Shown: piece by piece, positions 38,567 through 46,664 of the stretch | Position numbering within the stretch: position 1 is the first letter of the stretch | How the letters are laid out: each line of letters opens with the position of its first letter | Source of the DNA: Flavobacterium terrisoli | GTDB lineage: Bacteria > Bacteroidota > Bacteroidia > Flavobacteriales > Flavobacteriaceae | Direction: 5' to 3' | NCBI RefSeq assembly: GCF_030167905.1 | Contig: NZ_JARGNA010000008.1 | Location: forward strand, 62,001 to 126,000 | Length of the DNA stretch: 64,000 nt | Notes under the pieces: model-generated | Database searches by the model: none | Seen by the model: only the letters and a program-made list of their open reading frames with translations | Told to the model about the DNA's origin: nothing | Made by a program: the position numbers and the translations under genes

Positions 38567-39673
38567 ATGAAAAAGTTATTTATTATATGTGTTTTATTCA
38601 TCGCCACAGGTTGCATGAGTAAATTAAAGGTAGTTGTTGAAGTAGCCGATAGGGATAAAATAATTACCGAAAGTGGCAGACTAGATCAGCCAAATGTTGC
38701 CTTATCGATAAATTCTCTGCAAAACTTTATAACTGAGTGGGATAAAAAACATAAAGATAGAATGAGCAAATTGTTTAGCGATGTAAAAACTGGATTAGGT
38801 GTATCGACGTTAAGTCCTGCAGTTATAAAAAAATTTACTGACAAGATCGATGCTCATATAGAGAATATTAAAACTAATAAAGAAAAAGCTGAGCAGTATT
38901 ATAATACTTATTTAGGTGACAATAAGAAATTGGTAGAGCTTAACGCTGCTAAACTTTATGTGGAAAAAGGAGGCTCTGAATTAGAGAAACTCGAAGCGAC
39001 TCTTAAAGATGAAGGAGTTTTGAATGCTCCAACATTGGCTGTTGTGCCTGAAAGTCGTGAAGTTGCTGCAACAGTTTCCAGTGGCATAACAGCTTTGGCA
39101 AATAATGGTGCACTTAGAACACGCTTTCCTATCTTGGGTGATGAACTGGTTTGGTTTATCTCAAAAAACAGCGACAAGGATATCTGGAAAAGTGTTTTTA
39201 ACAAAACTGCCTGTGCCAATTTCATGGGAAATGCAGACATGGCGATGATACTGAGGTCAACTCCTCCCGAGAGAGAGATAAAAAGCGGTGACTATAACAA
39301 TAACTTTACCATTAAGGGTGTTAGGCTGGATGCTGCTGACGCTACCAATGCTTTGGTAACAGGATTGACTCAGACCTTCAATTTCATTGCAGCTACACAA
39401 GGCATTCCTTCTGTACTGAATGCAACTCCACAGACAGGTACCGCAGACAATCCGTTACCCAATGGATCGACTGCCGTTAACACCATTTATGATGATCAGT
39501 TTAAAATCGAGACTGATAGAAAGAAACTTGAAAAATGCAAGGAGCTTTTAATTCAAAAAATCAAACAGGAAAAATTCCCTGCTAATCAAACGGACGCTGA
39601 TGCTCGTGCTGCTGCAAATAGAATTAAAAAATATTGGGATGAAATAATCAAAATTGAACTTCAAAAAACATAA
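38567..39673 (+). CDS. Large hypothetical lipoprotein
   Basis: A 368-residue lipoprotein; signal KLFIICVLFIATGC with anchor Cys at residue 16. The first part is helical and charged (ENIKTNKEKAEQYYNTYLGDNKKL), the middle alternates Ala/Gly-rich strands, and the C-terminus is a Lys/Glu-rich helix. No known domain. It is 5 nt after the preceding lipoprotein gene and 3 nt before the next gene, so clearly part of one transcript. A structural envelope role is likely, but nothing more can be said. Confidence 0.65.
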   Translation: MKKLFIICVLFIATGCMSKLKVVVEVADRDKIITESGRLDQPNVALSINSLQNFITEWDKKHKDRMSKLFSDVKTGLGVSTLSPAVIKKFTDKIDAHIENIKTNKEKAEQYYNTYLGDNKKLVELNAAKLYVEKGGSELEKLEATLKDEGVLNAPTLAVVPESREVAATVSSGITALANNGALRTRFPILGDELVWFISKNSDKDIWKSVFNKTACANFMGNADMAMILRSTPPEREIKSGDYNNNFTIKGVRLDAADATNALVTGLTQTFNFIAATQGIPSVLNATPQTGTADNPLPNGSTAVNTIYDDQFKIETDRKKLEKCKELLIQKIKQEKFPANQTDADARAAANRIKKYWDEIIKIELQKT

Positions 39674-39676
39674 ATC

Positions 39677-40066
39677 ATGAAAATTAATCAAGTATATATC
39701 ACCACCAAAAATTTGGATTTGGAAAACGAAAATTTCTTAGTTAAAAAAGGCACAGCTCTTCAAGTCACAAATATTTTTGACGCAACAGATACCTCAGTTC
39801 CAACCAAGGTTGAATTTAAGATTGACAAAATTAACGGGAATTATACACTCGACGAAAATAAATTCAAAAATTACATTAATGACAATGTCCTTTTCGGAGC
39901 GGCTCTCTCGAATTTTAATGTAGGCGACTGCGTAATCCATGTTGTGTATGGCCAAGGCTTAGTTATAAGTAAGCAGTACTATAATTCCATTGATTCCTGG
40001 CTCTATGGTGTGGACTTTAACGGCCAGAAGATAGGCTGCACGGAAGAAGAGTTAACAGGCTGTTGA
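39677..40066 (+). CDS. Small hypothetical protein with Tudor/KOW-like end
   Basis: A 129-residue protein without a signal peptide. The C-terminal 60 residues (FNVGDCVIHVVYGQGLVISK then WLYGVDFNGQKIGCTEEEL) read like a small beta-barrel of the type found at the end of UvrD/PcrA or in CarD-like proteins (a G-x-V-x-H-x-x-Y/F-G-x-G pattern). If so it would contact protein or nucleic acid. The N-terminal half is unknown. It starts 3 nt after the large lipoprotein gene. The Tudor-like reading is a guess from pattern. Confidence 0.55.
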   Translation: MKINQVYITTKNLDLENENFLVKKGTALQVTNIFDATDTSVPTKVEFKIDKINGNYTLDENKFKNYINDNVLFGAALSNFNVGDCVIHVVYGQGLVISKQYYNSIDSWLYGVDFNGQKIGCTEEELTGC

Positions 40067-40109
40067 TTAGGTGAATAAACAATTGCTATTCTAACTTAAA
40101 CTATAATTT

Positions 40110-40934
40110 ATGAAAAAAGAACTTAAATATTTTTTGTTTGGTTTAATCATCAGTTGTGACATTATGTTTTCACAACCTACTACAGAAAAACCATTGGCAT
40201 ATGCAATGTCTCAAAAGTTTGTTGCCTCAGTGTTGGATGCACATCATACAATCCAGGATTTTTCTTTTGAAAGCACAAAGGATATCCGACAAAACTATGG
40301 CAGCAAGAGCTCTCAATTCATGAACGCCGTAAAAGCAGATTCCATTTTCAAAGCTGCCAGAAACAATATCAACTCGTTGTTATACAATATGAGCGAATTA
40401 AAAGAAACCGACCAACATAAGGCAATAATAACCATTCAACAATATATTAAACAGGCAAAGGAACTGGAGAAAGACAAAAATAATCTTCCTTCCTTTTTGG
40501 ATATAATGTCAACCTCAAATAAGTTCGAAATCAATAATACAATCATAAGTGAAAACTTTATCTTGGGTATAGAAGGTACTTCAGCTAGCATTACACCTAA
40601 TAATTCTTTGGATGTAAAAATTGATTTTAATATCAAAATACCACCTGGAAATCCTAAAGACTATATCCTTTATCTTTTTCCTAGTAATTGGATTTATTTG
40701 GAGGACAGGCTGTTTGGAGCAAACATAGGTACAGGCAAGAATGTATCAGTCTTTTATGATAGGCTTGATCGATACGCCCATAAATGGATTAATGGTATGG
40801 ATAACAAATTGGACAAAATATACACAGGAAAATTTATGCTGATTATTATTGATAGAAACAAAAATATAATTACCCATTTCCAAAATGTGTTGATACCCTC
40901 AGACAGGGAATTTAAATATACCGTAACTGATTAA
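40110..40934 (+). CDS. Exported hypothetical protein
   Basis: A 274-residue protein with an N-terminal hydrophobic signal (YFLFGLIISCDIMFSQ). A helical first half (residues 25-130; EYIKQAKELEKDKNN-like charged stretches) is followed by a beta-rich second half (LDVKIDFNIKIPPGNPKDYI, KFMLIIIDRNKNIITHF). No family recognised. It lies 43 nt after the Tudor-like gene and 11 nt before a membrane protein gene. Probably periplasmic or lipid-anchored (a Cys occurs at the signal end, but without a good lipobox). Confidence 0.6.
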   Translation: MKKELKYFLFGLIISCDIMFSQPTTEKPLAYAMSQKFVASVLDAHHTIQDFSFESTKDIRQNYGSKSSQFMNAVKADSIFKAARNNINSLLYNMSELKETDQHKAIITIQQYIKQAKELEKDKNNLPSFLDIMSTSNKFEINNTIISENFILGIEGTSASITPNNSLDVKIDFNIKIPPGNPKDYILYLFPSNWIYLEDRLFGANIGTGKNVSVFYDRLDRYAHKWINGMDNKLDKIYTGKFMLIIIDRNKNIITHFQNVLIPSDREFKYTVTD

Positions 40935-40945
40935 AACAACCTGAA

Positions 40946-41533
40946 ATGAATAAAAATATTTTGGTAATCGGGATTCAGGTAGTATTGACTTTTTTAGGGG
41001 CCTTTGGTGCTATCTTAAAAGATATATTGCCCAACGAAATTGAGTCAAAACCTTTTATTTATGGCATTACTCAATTTAGCTGTCTATTTGTTTTTTTAAT
41101 ATTAAAAGCTGCATTTTTCAAAAAAAAAGTAATAAAAAAATCACATTGGATTGCTTTTGCTTCGCTTATGCTTGTGTCTTTCCTCGTTTCTTCCTGGTTT
41201 TTTTACAACCATAATCGAAAAGCTATTATATTGGTGGGAGCAAACGCTGAAAAAGTGATAATTGGTAATGAACTTACGCCCAGAGCTAAAACAGCTTGTA
41301 CCAACATCAAAAAAATGTTTCCGGAATTAACTTTAAAGGAATGTCAGCAAAAACTTTTGGTAGAAGGTACTGCCGACGACCCAACATGGATTTGGACCGA
41401 ACCTTCAATTGAACAAAACGAAGATAAATTTGTTTTATTTTACATATTGTTAGTCATCTCATTATCTGCTGGACTATTTTCCTTAGTAGAATTATTATCC
41501 CCCAATCAAACTGCTCCGGAAAATGCGCCTTGA
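40946..41533 (+). CDS. Four-helix membrane protein of unknown function
   Basis: A 195-residue protein with four hydrophobic segments: residues 4-22, about 40-54, 67-87 (WIAFASLMLVSFLVSSWFFY) and 154-175 (FVLFYILLVISLSAGLFSLV). The loop between the third and fourth, about 65 residues, holds an Ala/Lys-rich helix (TPRAKTACTNIKKMFPELTL) and would lie in the periplasm. No family recognised. Last gene of the seven-gene operon; 260 nt separate it from the convergent gene at 41793, with a terminator between. Confidence 0.6.
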   Translation: MNKNILVIGIQVVLTFLGAFGAILKDILPNEIESKPFIYGITQFSCLFVFLILKAAFFKKKVIKKSHWIAFASLMLVSFLVSSWFFYNHNRKAIILVGANAEKVIIGNELTPRAKTACTNIKKMFPELTLKECQQKLLVEGTADDPTWIWTEPSIEQNEDKFVLFYILLVISLSAGLFSLVELLSPNQTAPENAP

Positions 41534-41615
41534 GAGATTAAATGTAGATTAACAATACACTTGATTAAAGAATTTTTACCTTATAATCTGATAACGGAGT
41601 GAAGTCAGTTTGCCT

Positions 41616-41704
41616 CTCGATACATTTTGACTATGTCAAAACACTCGAGGTGACGGTCCTAAAACTAACGTCAGTTCGAGTGTTGCGAAGCAACGTATCG
41701 ACCC
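41616..41704. repeat. Pair of inverted flavobacterial hairpin repeats
   Basis: Two copies of one element in opposite directions. Copy 1 (41616-41654, minus strand) reads GTCACCTCGAGTG, a TTTTGACATAGTCAAAA hairpin, then TATCGAG. Copy 2 (41670-41704, plus) reads GTCAGTTCGAGTG, a GTTGCGAAGCAAC hairpin, then TATCGACC. The arms match, while the hairpin loop sequence differs between copies. Such REP-like units are common between flavobacterial genes. A decayed relative lies at 5156. Confidence 0.7.
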
Positions 41705-41740
41705 GGGCGAAGCGAACGGAGCATAAGCTAGAACTCTATC

Positions 41741-41780
41741 AAGAACAAAAAAGCCTCCCCAAATGGGAGGCTTCCTTTTT
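41741..41780. terminator. Bidirectional terminator
   Basis: AAGCCTCCC, loop CAAAT, arm GGGAGGCTT (41751-41773), with an A run before and T run after. It separates the plus-strand seven-gene operon from the minus-strand gene at 41793. Confidence 0.88.
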
Positions 41781-41792
41781 AAACCTGTAACC

Positions 41793-42206
41793 TTACGACA
41801 AAGTCGCTTTGTGATTGGTAACCGCTGTGATAAACGAATCCACTTCGGTGATTTCCTGGTTGACTCTCGCCAAATCCATTTCCTTTTCGAGCAAGGCTAC
41901 TGCGCCATAACTTTCCCTGCGGGTTTCCAACAGGAACTTTTTGTATTCCAGTCTTGTTTTTTTGTCCAGGGCATCGTCTTTGGTTGGTCCGTCGGGCAAT
42001 ACCGCGATGATGGTTTCGGTGGCGGCCAGTTCGGCCAATACGCCCTGAAGGACAGCGTCGAGCTCTTGTGCAGTTTCTGCATAGCGAACGGTCAAACGCT
42101 CATCAGATAATTTTTTAAAATTCAAATCGGCTTTTTCTTTGTTTGCCCAAGTTAACAACGCATCGCAATCGCTAATTTGTGTTAAGGCACTCACGGAGTA
42201 ATTCAT
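41793..42206 (-). CDS. Hypothetical helical protein
   Basis: A 137-residue soluble protein, mostly helical and charged (YAETAQELDAVLQGVLAELA, DKKTRLEYKKFLLETRRES). No motif or family recognised; comparable small proteins of unknown function occur in Bacteroidota. It lies 104 nt downstream of the XRE-type regulator gene on the same strand and may be cotranscribed with it. Convergent with the endolysin-type operon, from which it is separated by the 41741 terminator. Confidence 0.6.
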   Translation of the reverse strand: MNYSVSALTQISDCDALLTWANKEKADLNFKKLSDERLTVRYAETAQELDAVLQGVLAELAATETIIAVLPDGPTKDDALDKKTRLEYKKFLLETRRESYGAVALLEKEMDLARVNQEITEVDSFITAVTNHKATLS

Positions 42207-42310
42207 AATAAAAGTTTTTAAAGTTAATGCTTACGTCTTTTACAAATGATGTGCCAAAATATTTACATTTTGAGAATTTATTTTATTAATTTATTTACAA
42301 AACGCGAATT

Positions 42311-42865
42311 TTATTCTGTTTCCACAATCTCAATACTCCGATAGTGTTTCAGCAATTCGGCTTGAAGCTGCATGTTTTCCGAGACCAGAAGTTCATACTT
42401 CATCTTGTATTGGAACATTTTGCTTAAACCTTCATTTTCCAAACCCTGTGAAGCTCTCCGGTTTATGGCATTTAAAACAGTAGGTGATATCGAATGTTGA
42501 TCAGACGGAGTGTTGTTAAGATAAGCCACCATTTGCAGGGCTTTTACATTGCCATGGTACTTCTTTTCGGCGGCGGTAATTTTTCGCAGCATGACTTCCA
42601 TTTGGTATTGGTTCTCCTTTAACAGCCGCTCCACCAACTGTTGTTTTTGGAAAAATTGCTGCTCCAACACGTGCAGCCTTTTGGCAGACAGTTCGGGTGA
42701 TTGTGCTACTTTGAGCAACTCCGCCAATAGGTATTTGGCCGCCATCGGTAAATCCCTTTTACCCAACTCAAATTTATTAATCTGAGTACGGTCAAGACTG
42801 AGCACCATCGCCAACTCCTTCTGGCTAAAGCCCAATATTTCCCGAATAGTTGACGGTTTCTCCAT
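42311..42865 (-). CDS. XRE-family helix-turn-helix regulator
   Basis: A 184-residue DNA-binding protein. Residues 5-50 form an HTH_3 domain: IREILGFSQKELAMVLSLDR then TQINKFELGKRDLP, the classical XRE turn. The rest is a long helical region with coiled-coil character (residues 60-180, ISTPV-free, Leu/Gln/Lys-rich; ends NMQLQAELLKHYRSIEIVE), probably for dimerisation. It is divergent from hsdR; the shared upstream region has an inverted repeat directly before its start (42874-42897) and three related inverted repeats (42976-43078). Control of itself and perhaps of the restriction island is inferred from position. Confidence 0.8.
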   Translation of the reverse strand: MEKPSTIREILGFSQKELAMVLSLDRTQINKFELGKRDLPMAAKYLLAELLKVAQSPELSAKRLHVLEQQFFQKQQLVERLLKENQYQMEVMLRKITAAEKKYHGNVKALQMVAYLNNTPSDQHSISPTVLNAINRRASQGLENEGLSKMFQYKMKYELLVSENMQLQAELLKHYRSIEIVETE

Positions 42866-42873
42866 AGCGCTAA

Positions 42874-42897
42874 AGTAAGAATATTGTTCTACTTACT
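42874..42897. promoter_or_regulatory. Inverted repeat before the XRE gene, candidate autoregulatory site
   Basis: AGTAAG and CTTACT arms separated by 12 nt, beginning 9 nt upstream of the XRE start codon. The position suits repression of its own gene; other readings are open. Confidence 0.4.
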
Positions 42898-42975
42898 CAA
42901 CTATTTGTAAAAATTTTATACTACTTCTTATTTTATTTTGATTTTTGTCACACTTTTAGTCATGTGAACAAAAAA

Positions 42976-43078
42976 AGTGACAGGTTTGGTCTCTTTTTTT
43001 AAGTCTCGAAGAAAAAAAGAGACAACTTTGGTCACTATTTTTTTTGTAAAAGAAGAAAAAGAGACCTATTCTGTCACA
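42976..43078. repeat. Three related inverted/direct repeats upstream of hsdR
   Basis: Arm A (42976-43000, plus) reads AGTGACAGGTTTGGTCTC then a T run. Arm B (43012-43036) is its near-complementary partner: A run, GAGACAACTTTGGTCACT. Together A and B can form a stem of about 25 bp with few mismatches and a loop of 11 nt. Arm C (43056-43078) is a third copy in the B orientation (AAAAAGAGACCTATTCTGTCACA). Each keeps the GTGAC...GTCTC pair. Further partial copies (GTCACAC at 42948, GTGTGACA at 43101) flank the set. Likely regulatory for the divergent XRE/hsdR promoters, or transcript structure. Confidence 0.65.
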
Positions 43079-43236
43079 TTTTTTATTGAGACAGAAAATT
43101 GTGTGACAAGTTTTGAAATTTCCTTTTATCGGATTTTTTTGGTTTTGGCCAAATATTATTACTAAAGAGCATCTGTGAATACCTACACTTTGAGAAAATT
43201 TAAGTATGTTTGGGAGAATTACTTTATTGTTTTATA

Positions 43237-45624
43237 ATGATAGATAAAAAGAAATTATCGGAAAGGGATATTTGTTCTAAGTTTATTACACCTGCCATTC
43301 AAAGTGCGGGTTGGAATATTCAAACTCAGGTATTAGAAGAAGTTTCTTTTACGGATGGTAAAATTTATGTTCGTGGAAAGCTAACAGCTAGAGGTGAACG
43401 TAAAAGAGCAGACTATTTACTTTACTATCAAGACAATCCAATAGCTATCATTGAAGCGAAAGATAACAAACACTCCGTTCGTGCGGGTATTCAACAAGCT
43501 TTAAATTATGCAAGGATTCTAGATATCCCAAGTGTATTTAGCAGTAATGGTGACGGTTTTATTTTTCATGACAGAACTGCAACCGATGACAATATTGAAA
43601 CTGAAATTGGTTTGGATGCTTTTCCTTCCCCCGAAATTCTTTGGTTGAAATACAAACATTACAAAGGCATTATAACTCCAGAAGGGGAAAAAATTGCTTT
43701 GCAAAAATACTTTTCCGATGGTTCGGGAAGAAAACCAAGATACTACCAACAGATAGCCATTAACAGAACTGTTGAAGCGATTGCCAACGGACAGAACAGG
43801 ATTCTGCTTGTCATGGCAACAGGAACGGGTAAAACTTACACTGCTTTTCAAATTATACACCGCCTTTGGAAAAGCGGAGCCAAGAAAAGAATTTTATTTC
43901 TTGCCGATAGAAATGCTCTGATTGACCAAACCAAACGCGGCGATTTCAAACATTTTAAAGATAAAATGACTGTTGTTAAACATCGAATGATTGACAAGAG
44001 TTATGAAATATACCTAGCACTTTATCAAGGATTAGCCGGGACTGACGAAGAAGCCAATGCCTACAAACAATTTTCTCCTGACTTTTTTGACTTAATCATT
44101 ATTGATGAGTGTCACAGAGGAAGTGCTAAAGACGATAGTTCATGGCGTGAAATTTTAACGTACTTCAATAAAGCTACTCATGTTGGTTTAACCGCTACTC
44201 CAAAAGAAACCAAAGAAACCAGTAACACAGAATATTTTGGGGAGCCAGTTTATACTTATTCCTTAAAACAAGGAATTGATGATGGTTTCTTAGCGCCCTA
44301 TAAAGTAATTCGCGTTGCCTTAAATGTAGATGCCGAAGGCTATCGACCTGAACAAGGTAAAACCGATAAAGAGGGTAATGAAATTGAAGATAGAATCTAC
44401 AACCGAAAAGATTTTGATCGCAGTTTGGTTATTGAAGAACGAACCGATGTTGTGGCTAAGAAGTTAACCGAATATTTAAAAGGATTTGACCGTTTTGCCA
44501 AGACCATTATTTTTTGTGTAGATATTGACCATGCCGAACGCATGCGTAATGCGATAGCCCGACACAATGCCGACTTGGTAGCGGAAAACTACAAATATGT
44601 AATGCAAATTACCGGCGATAATGATGAAGGTAAACGAGAATTAGACAACTTTATCAACCCCGAAGAAAAATACCCTGTTATTGCTACTACCTCTGAGTTA
44701 ATGACAACCGGTGTTGACGCACAAACTTGTAAAGTAATCGTGTTGGACGCCAACATTAACTCAATGACCAAGTTCAAACAAATTGTGGGACGCGGTACGC
44801 GTATTAATGAAGAGTTTAATAAATTATACTTTACGATTCTCGACTTTAGAAATGCCACCGATAATTTTGCCGACCCTGATTTTGATGGAGACCCATTACG
44901 TGTAAAACCTATTACAGAAGATGTCGATTTAACTACTGTTGTGGCTGAAGAAGAGCAAGAAGACAAACCCATTATTGATGATATCACCGGAGATGAAATT
45001 GTAATTATTCCTCCTGTAGTTAGAACAGTTTCTGACATTGAACAAGATGCCTACAAAACCAGACCCAAACAATATGTAAACGGTGTTGATGTTTCGGTAT
45101 TGGTTAGCCGGGAGTTGTATTTTGACCATAATGGTAAACCAATAACCACCAGTTTAAAAGACTATACCAAAACCTTAATACAAGAGCGCTTTGCTTCATT
45201 AGATGATTTCTTAGTAACATGGAACAAGGCCGATAAAAAAGAAGCCATCATCAAAGAATTGCAAGAACAAGGCGTTATGGTAGAAGCATTATACGATGCC
45301 GTTGATAAAAAAGTAGATTTGTTTGACTTGATTTGTCATGTGGCGTATGACCAACCTCCATTAACCAGAAAGGAAAGAGCAAACAACGTAAAGAAACGCA
45401 ACTATTTTACCAAATATGGCGATCAAGCCCGTAAGGTATTGGAAACACTATTGGATAAATATGCTGATGAAGGTGTTGAAAATATTGAAAGCATCGAAGT
45501 ATTACGTGTCAAACCATTTGATGAATATGGCTCGCCAATAGAGATTATAAATGAGTTCGGCAGTAAACAAAAGTATTTAGAAGCTGTAAGAGATTTAGAA
45601 AACGAATTGTATAGAAGAGTATAA
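43237..45624 (+). CDS. hsdR: Type I restriction enzyme, R subunit (HsdR)
   Basis: A 795-residue motor/nuclease subunit of a type I restriction-modification enzyme. Residues about 1-150 hold the HSDR_N nuclease core: ADYLLYYQDNPIAIIEAK gives the D...ExK pattern. The superfamily 2 helicase part has Walker A ATGTGKT near residue 194, a DECH box near 290, TTSELMTTGVD and QIVGRGTRI. The C-terminal region resembles the EcoEI R-subunit end. The ATG at 43237 is chosen over an in-frame TTG nine codons upstream. First of a run of nearly overlapping genes; 2 nt separate it from the next. Family and completeness are clear. Confidence 0.95.
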   Translation: MIDKKKLSERDICSKFITPAIQSAGWNIQTQVLEEVSFTDGKIYVRGKLTARGERKRADYLLYYQDNPIAIIEAKDNKHSVRAGIQQALNYARILDIPSVFSSNGDGFIFHDRTATDDNIETEIGLDAFPSPEILWLKYKHYKGIITPEGEKIALQKYFSDGSGRKPRYYQQIAINRTVEAIANGQNRILLVMATGTGKTYTAFQIIHRLWKSGAKKRILFLADRNALIDQTKRGDFKHFKDKMTVVKHRMIDKSYEIYLALYQGLAGTDEEANAYKQFSPDFFDLIIIDECHRGSAKDDSSWREILTYFNKATHVGLTATPKETKETSNTEYFGEPVYTYSLKQGIDDGFLAPYKVIRVALNVDAEGYRPEQGKTDKEGNEIEDRIYNRKDFDRSLVIEERTDVVAKKLTEYLKGFDRFAKTIIFCVDIDHAERMRNAIARHNADLVAENYKYVMQITGDNDEGKRELDNFINPEEKYPVIATTSELMTTGVDAQTCKVIVLDANINSMTKFKQIVGRGTRINEEFNKLYFTILDFRNATDNFADPDFDGDPLRVKPITEDVDLTTVVAEEEQEDKPIIDDITGDEIVIIPPVVRTVSDIEQDAYKTRPKQYVNGVDVSVLVSRELYFDHNGKPITTSLKDYTKTLIQERFASLDDFLVTWNKADKKEAIIKELQEQGVMVEALYDAVDKKVDLFDLICHVAYDQPPLTRKERANNVKKRNYFTKYGDQARKVLETLLDKYADEGVENIESIEVLRVKPFDEYGSPIEIINEFGSKQKYLEAVRDLENELYRRV

Positions 45625-45626
45625 TA

Positions 45627-46664
45627 ATGGTTATCAAACAATTTGAACAACTCTTTGAAGAGTTTAAAAAACTGCCTAAGCTTTCACAAAGTAACCCTAC
45701 TTATATGGAAATTGCCGGCTATCCTCATTATGAAAATGTGTGTAGCAATATATTAAGTTTCTATTTTGACACACAACAACCCCATAAATTAGGGGATTTG
45801 TTTTTAAAGTCACTTTTAGAATGTCTAAACTTCGATTTAAACAAAATAGCTAAATTAACTACGTATGACTGTATTCGAGAATATTCTACCGATGAGCAAA
45901 AGAGAATTGATTTAGTTATTGAATGTGAAGATATGATCATCGCTATTGAAAATAAAATATTTCATTGGCTGCATAATGATTTAAATCACTATGAAAAGAC
46001 CATAAATGATAGTTATTTCAGTAAAACAAAAAAGTTTTTTGTAGTGCTATCCATCAAGACTGAAAAAACAAAAGGGTCTTTTTGTAATGTTACTTACGAA
46101 AGTTTTTTCACAAAGTTAAAACAGAACCTTGGAAACTATGCCGTTAATGCAAATAACCAATATATAACCTATTTGTTGGATTTTATAAAATCAATTGAAA
46201 ATCATTACACTGTGGAAGACATTAATATAGAGATGTTTAATTTTATAGTTAAAAACGAAGAAGCTATAAACGCACTCAACCAGGAAAGCAACAACATTAA
46301 TAACCGATTAATAGATGTCGTTAAAAAGCTATTGCAACAAATAGAATACACCAACGAATTCCACCACCAAAAATGGATTTGGAACAAAAACACTATGGTA
46401 TTCGATTTTAAGTTTGATAATAAAATTGTGGCAGTAGATATTACAATTAACAAAACAACTATTTTTGCTGAACTTTTTTTAAGAGGAGGCCGTCAAACCT
46501 ATGATTTATTAGATTCTCTCCAACTGATTAAAAACAACCCCAATAAATTTAGCAAAAGTAAAAGAGGTTATACCCTATACACTAAGGATGTTAATTTTTT
46601 TGAGATTAACAAAGACGAATTCATCCCTAGGATAATTAACCTATTAGAACTAATAAAAAAATAA
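45627..46664 (+). CDS. PD-(D/E)XK nuclease-superfamily protein (PDDEXK_4 type)
   Basis: A 345-residue protein of the PD-(D/E)XK superfamily in the PDDEXK_4 style. The N-terminal segment YENVCSNILSFYFDTQQPHKL is the usual start; RIDLVIECEDMIIAIENKIF around residues 93-111 carries the catalytic Asp, Glu and Lys (ExK). The C-terminal 150 residues resemble a DNA- or ligand-contact region and have no known motif. It lies between hsdR and the next gene with 2-nt and 0-nt spacings, so is an integral part of the operon and not a random insertion. It could be an auxiliary nuclease of the island. The target is unknown. Confidence 0.85.
   Translation: MVIKQFEQLFEEFKKLPKLSQSNPTYMEIAGYPHYENVCSNILSFYFDTQQPHKLGDLFLKSLLECLNFDLNKIAKLTTYDCIREYSTDEQKRIDLVIECEDMIIAIENKIFHWLHNDLNHYEKTINDSYFSKTKKFFVVLSIKTEKTKGSFCNVTYESFFTKLKQNLGNYAVNANNQYITYLLDFIKSIENHYTVEDINIEMFNFIVKNEEAINALNQESNNINNRLIDVVKKLLQQIEYTNEFHHQKWIWNKNTMVFDFKFDNKIVAVDITINKTTIFAELFLRGGRQTYDLLDSLQLIKNNPNKFSKSKRGYTLYTKDVNFFEINKDEFIPRIINLLELIKK

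Noticed and set aside
42977..43165. A 62-codon open frame upstream of hsdR
   Set aside because: It begins at a GTG and runs through the inverted-repeat cluster; its composition follows the repeats and A/T runs.
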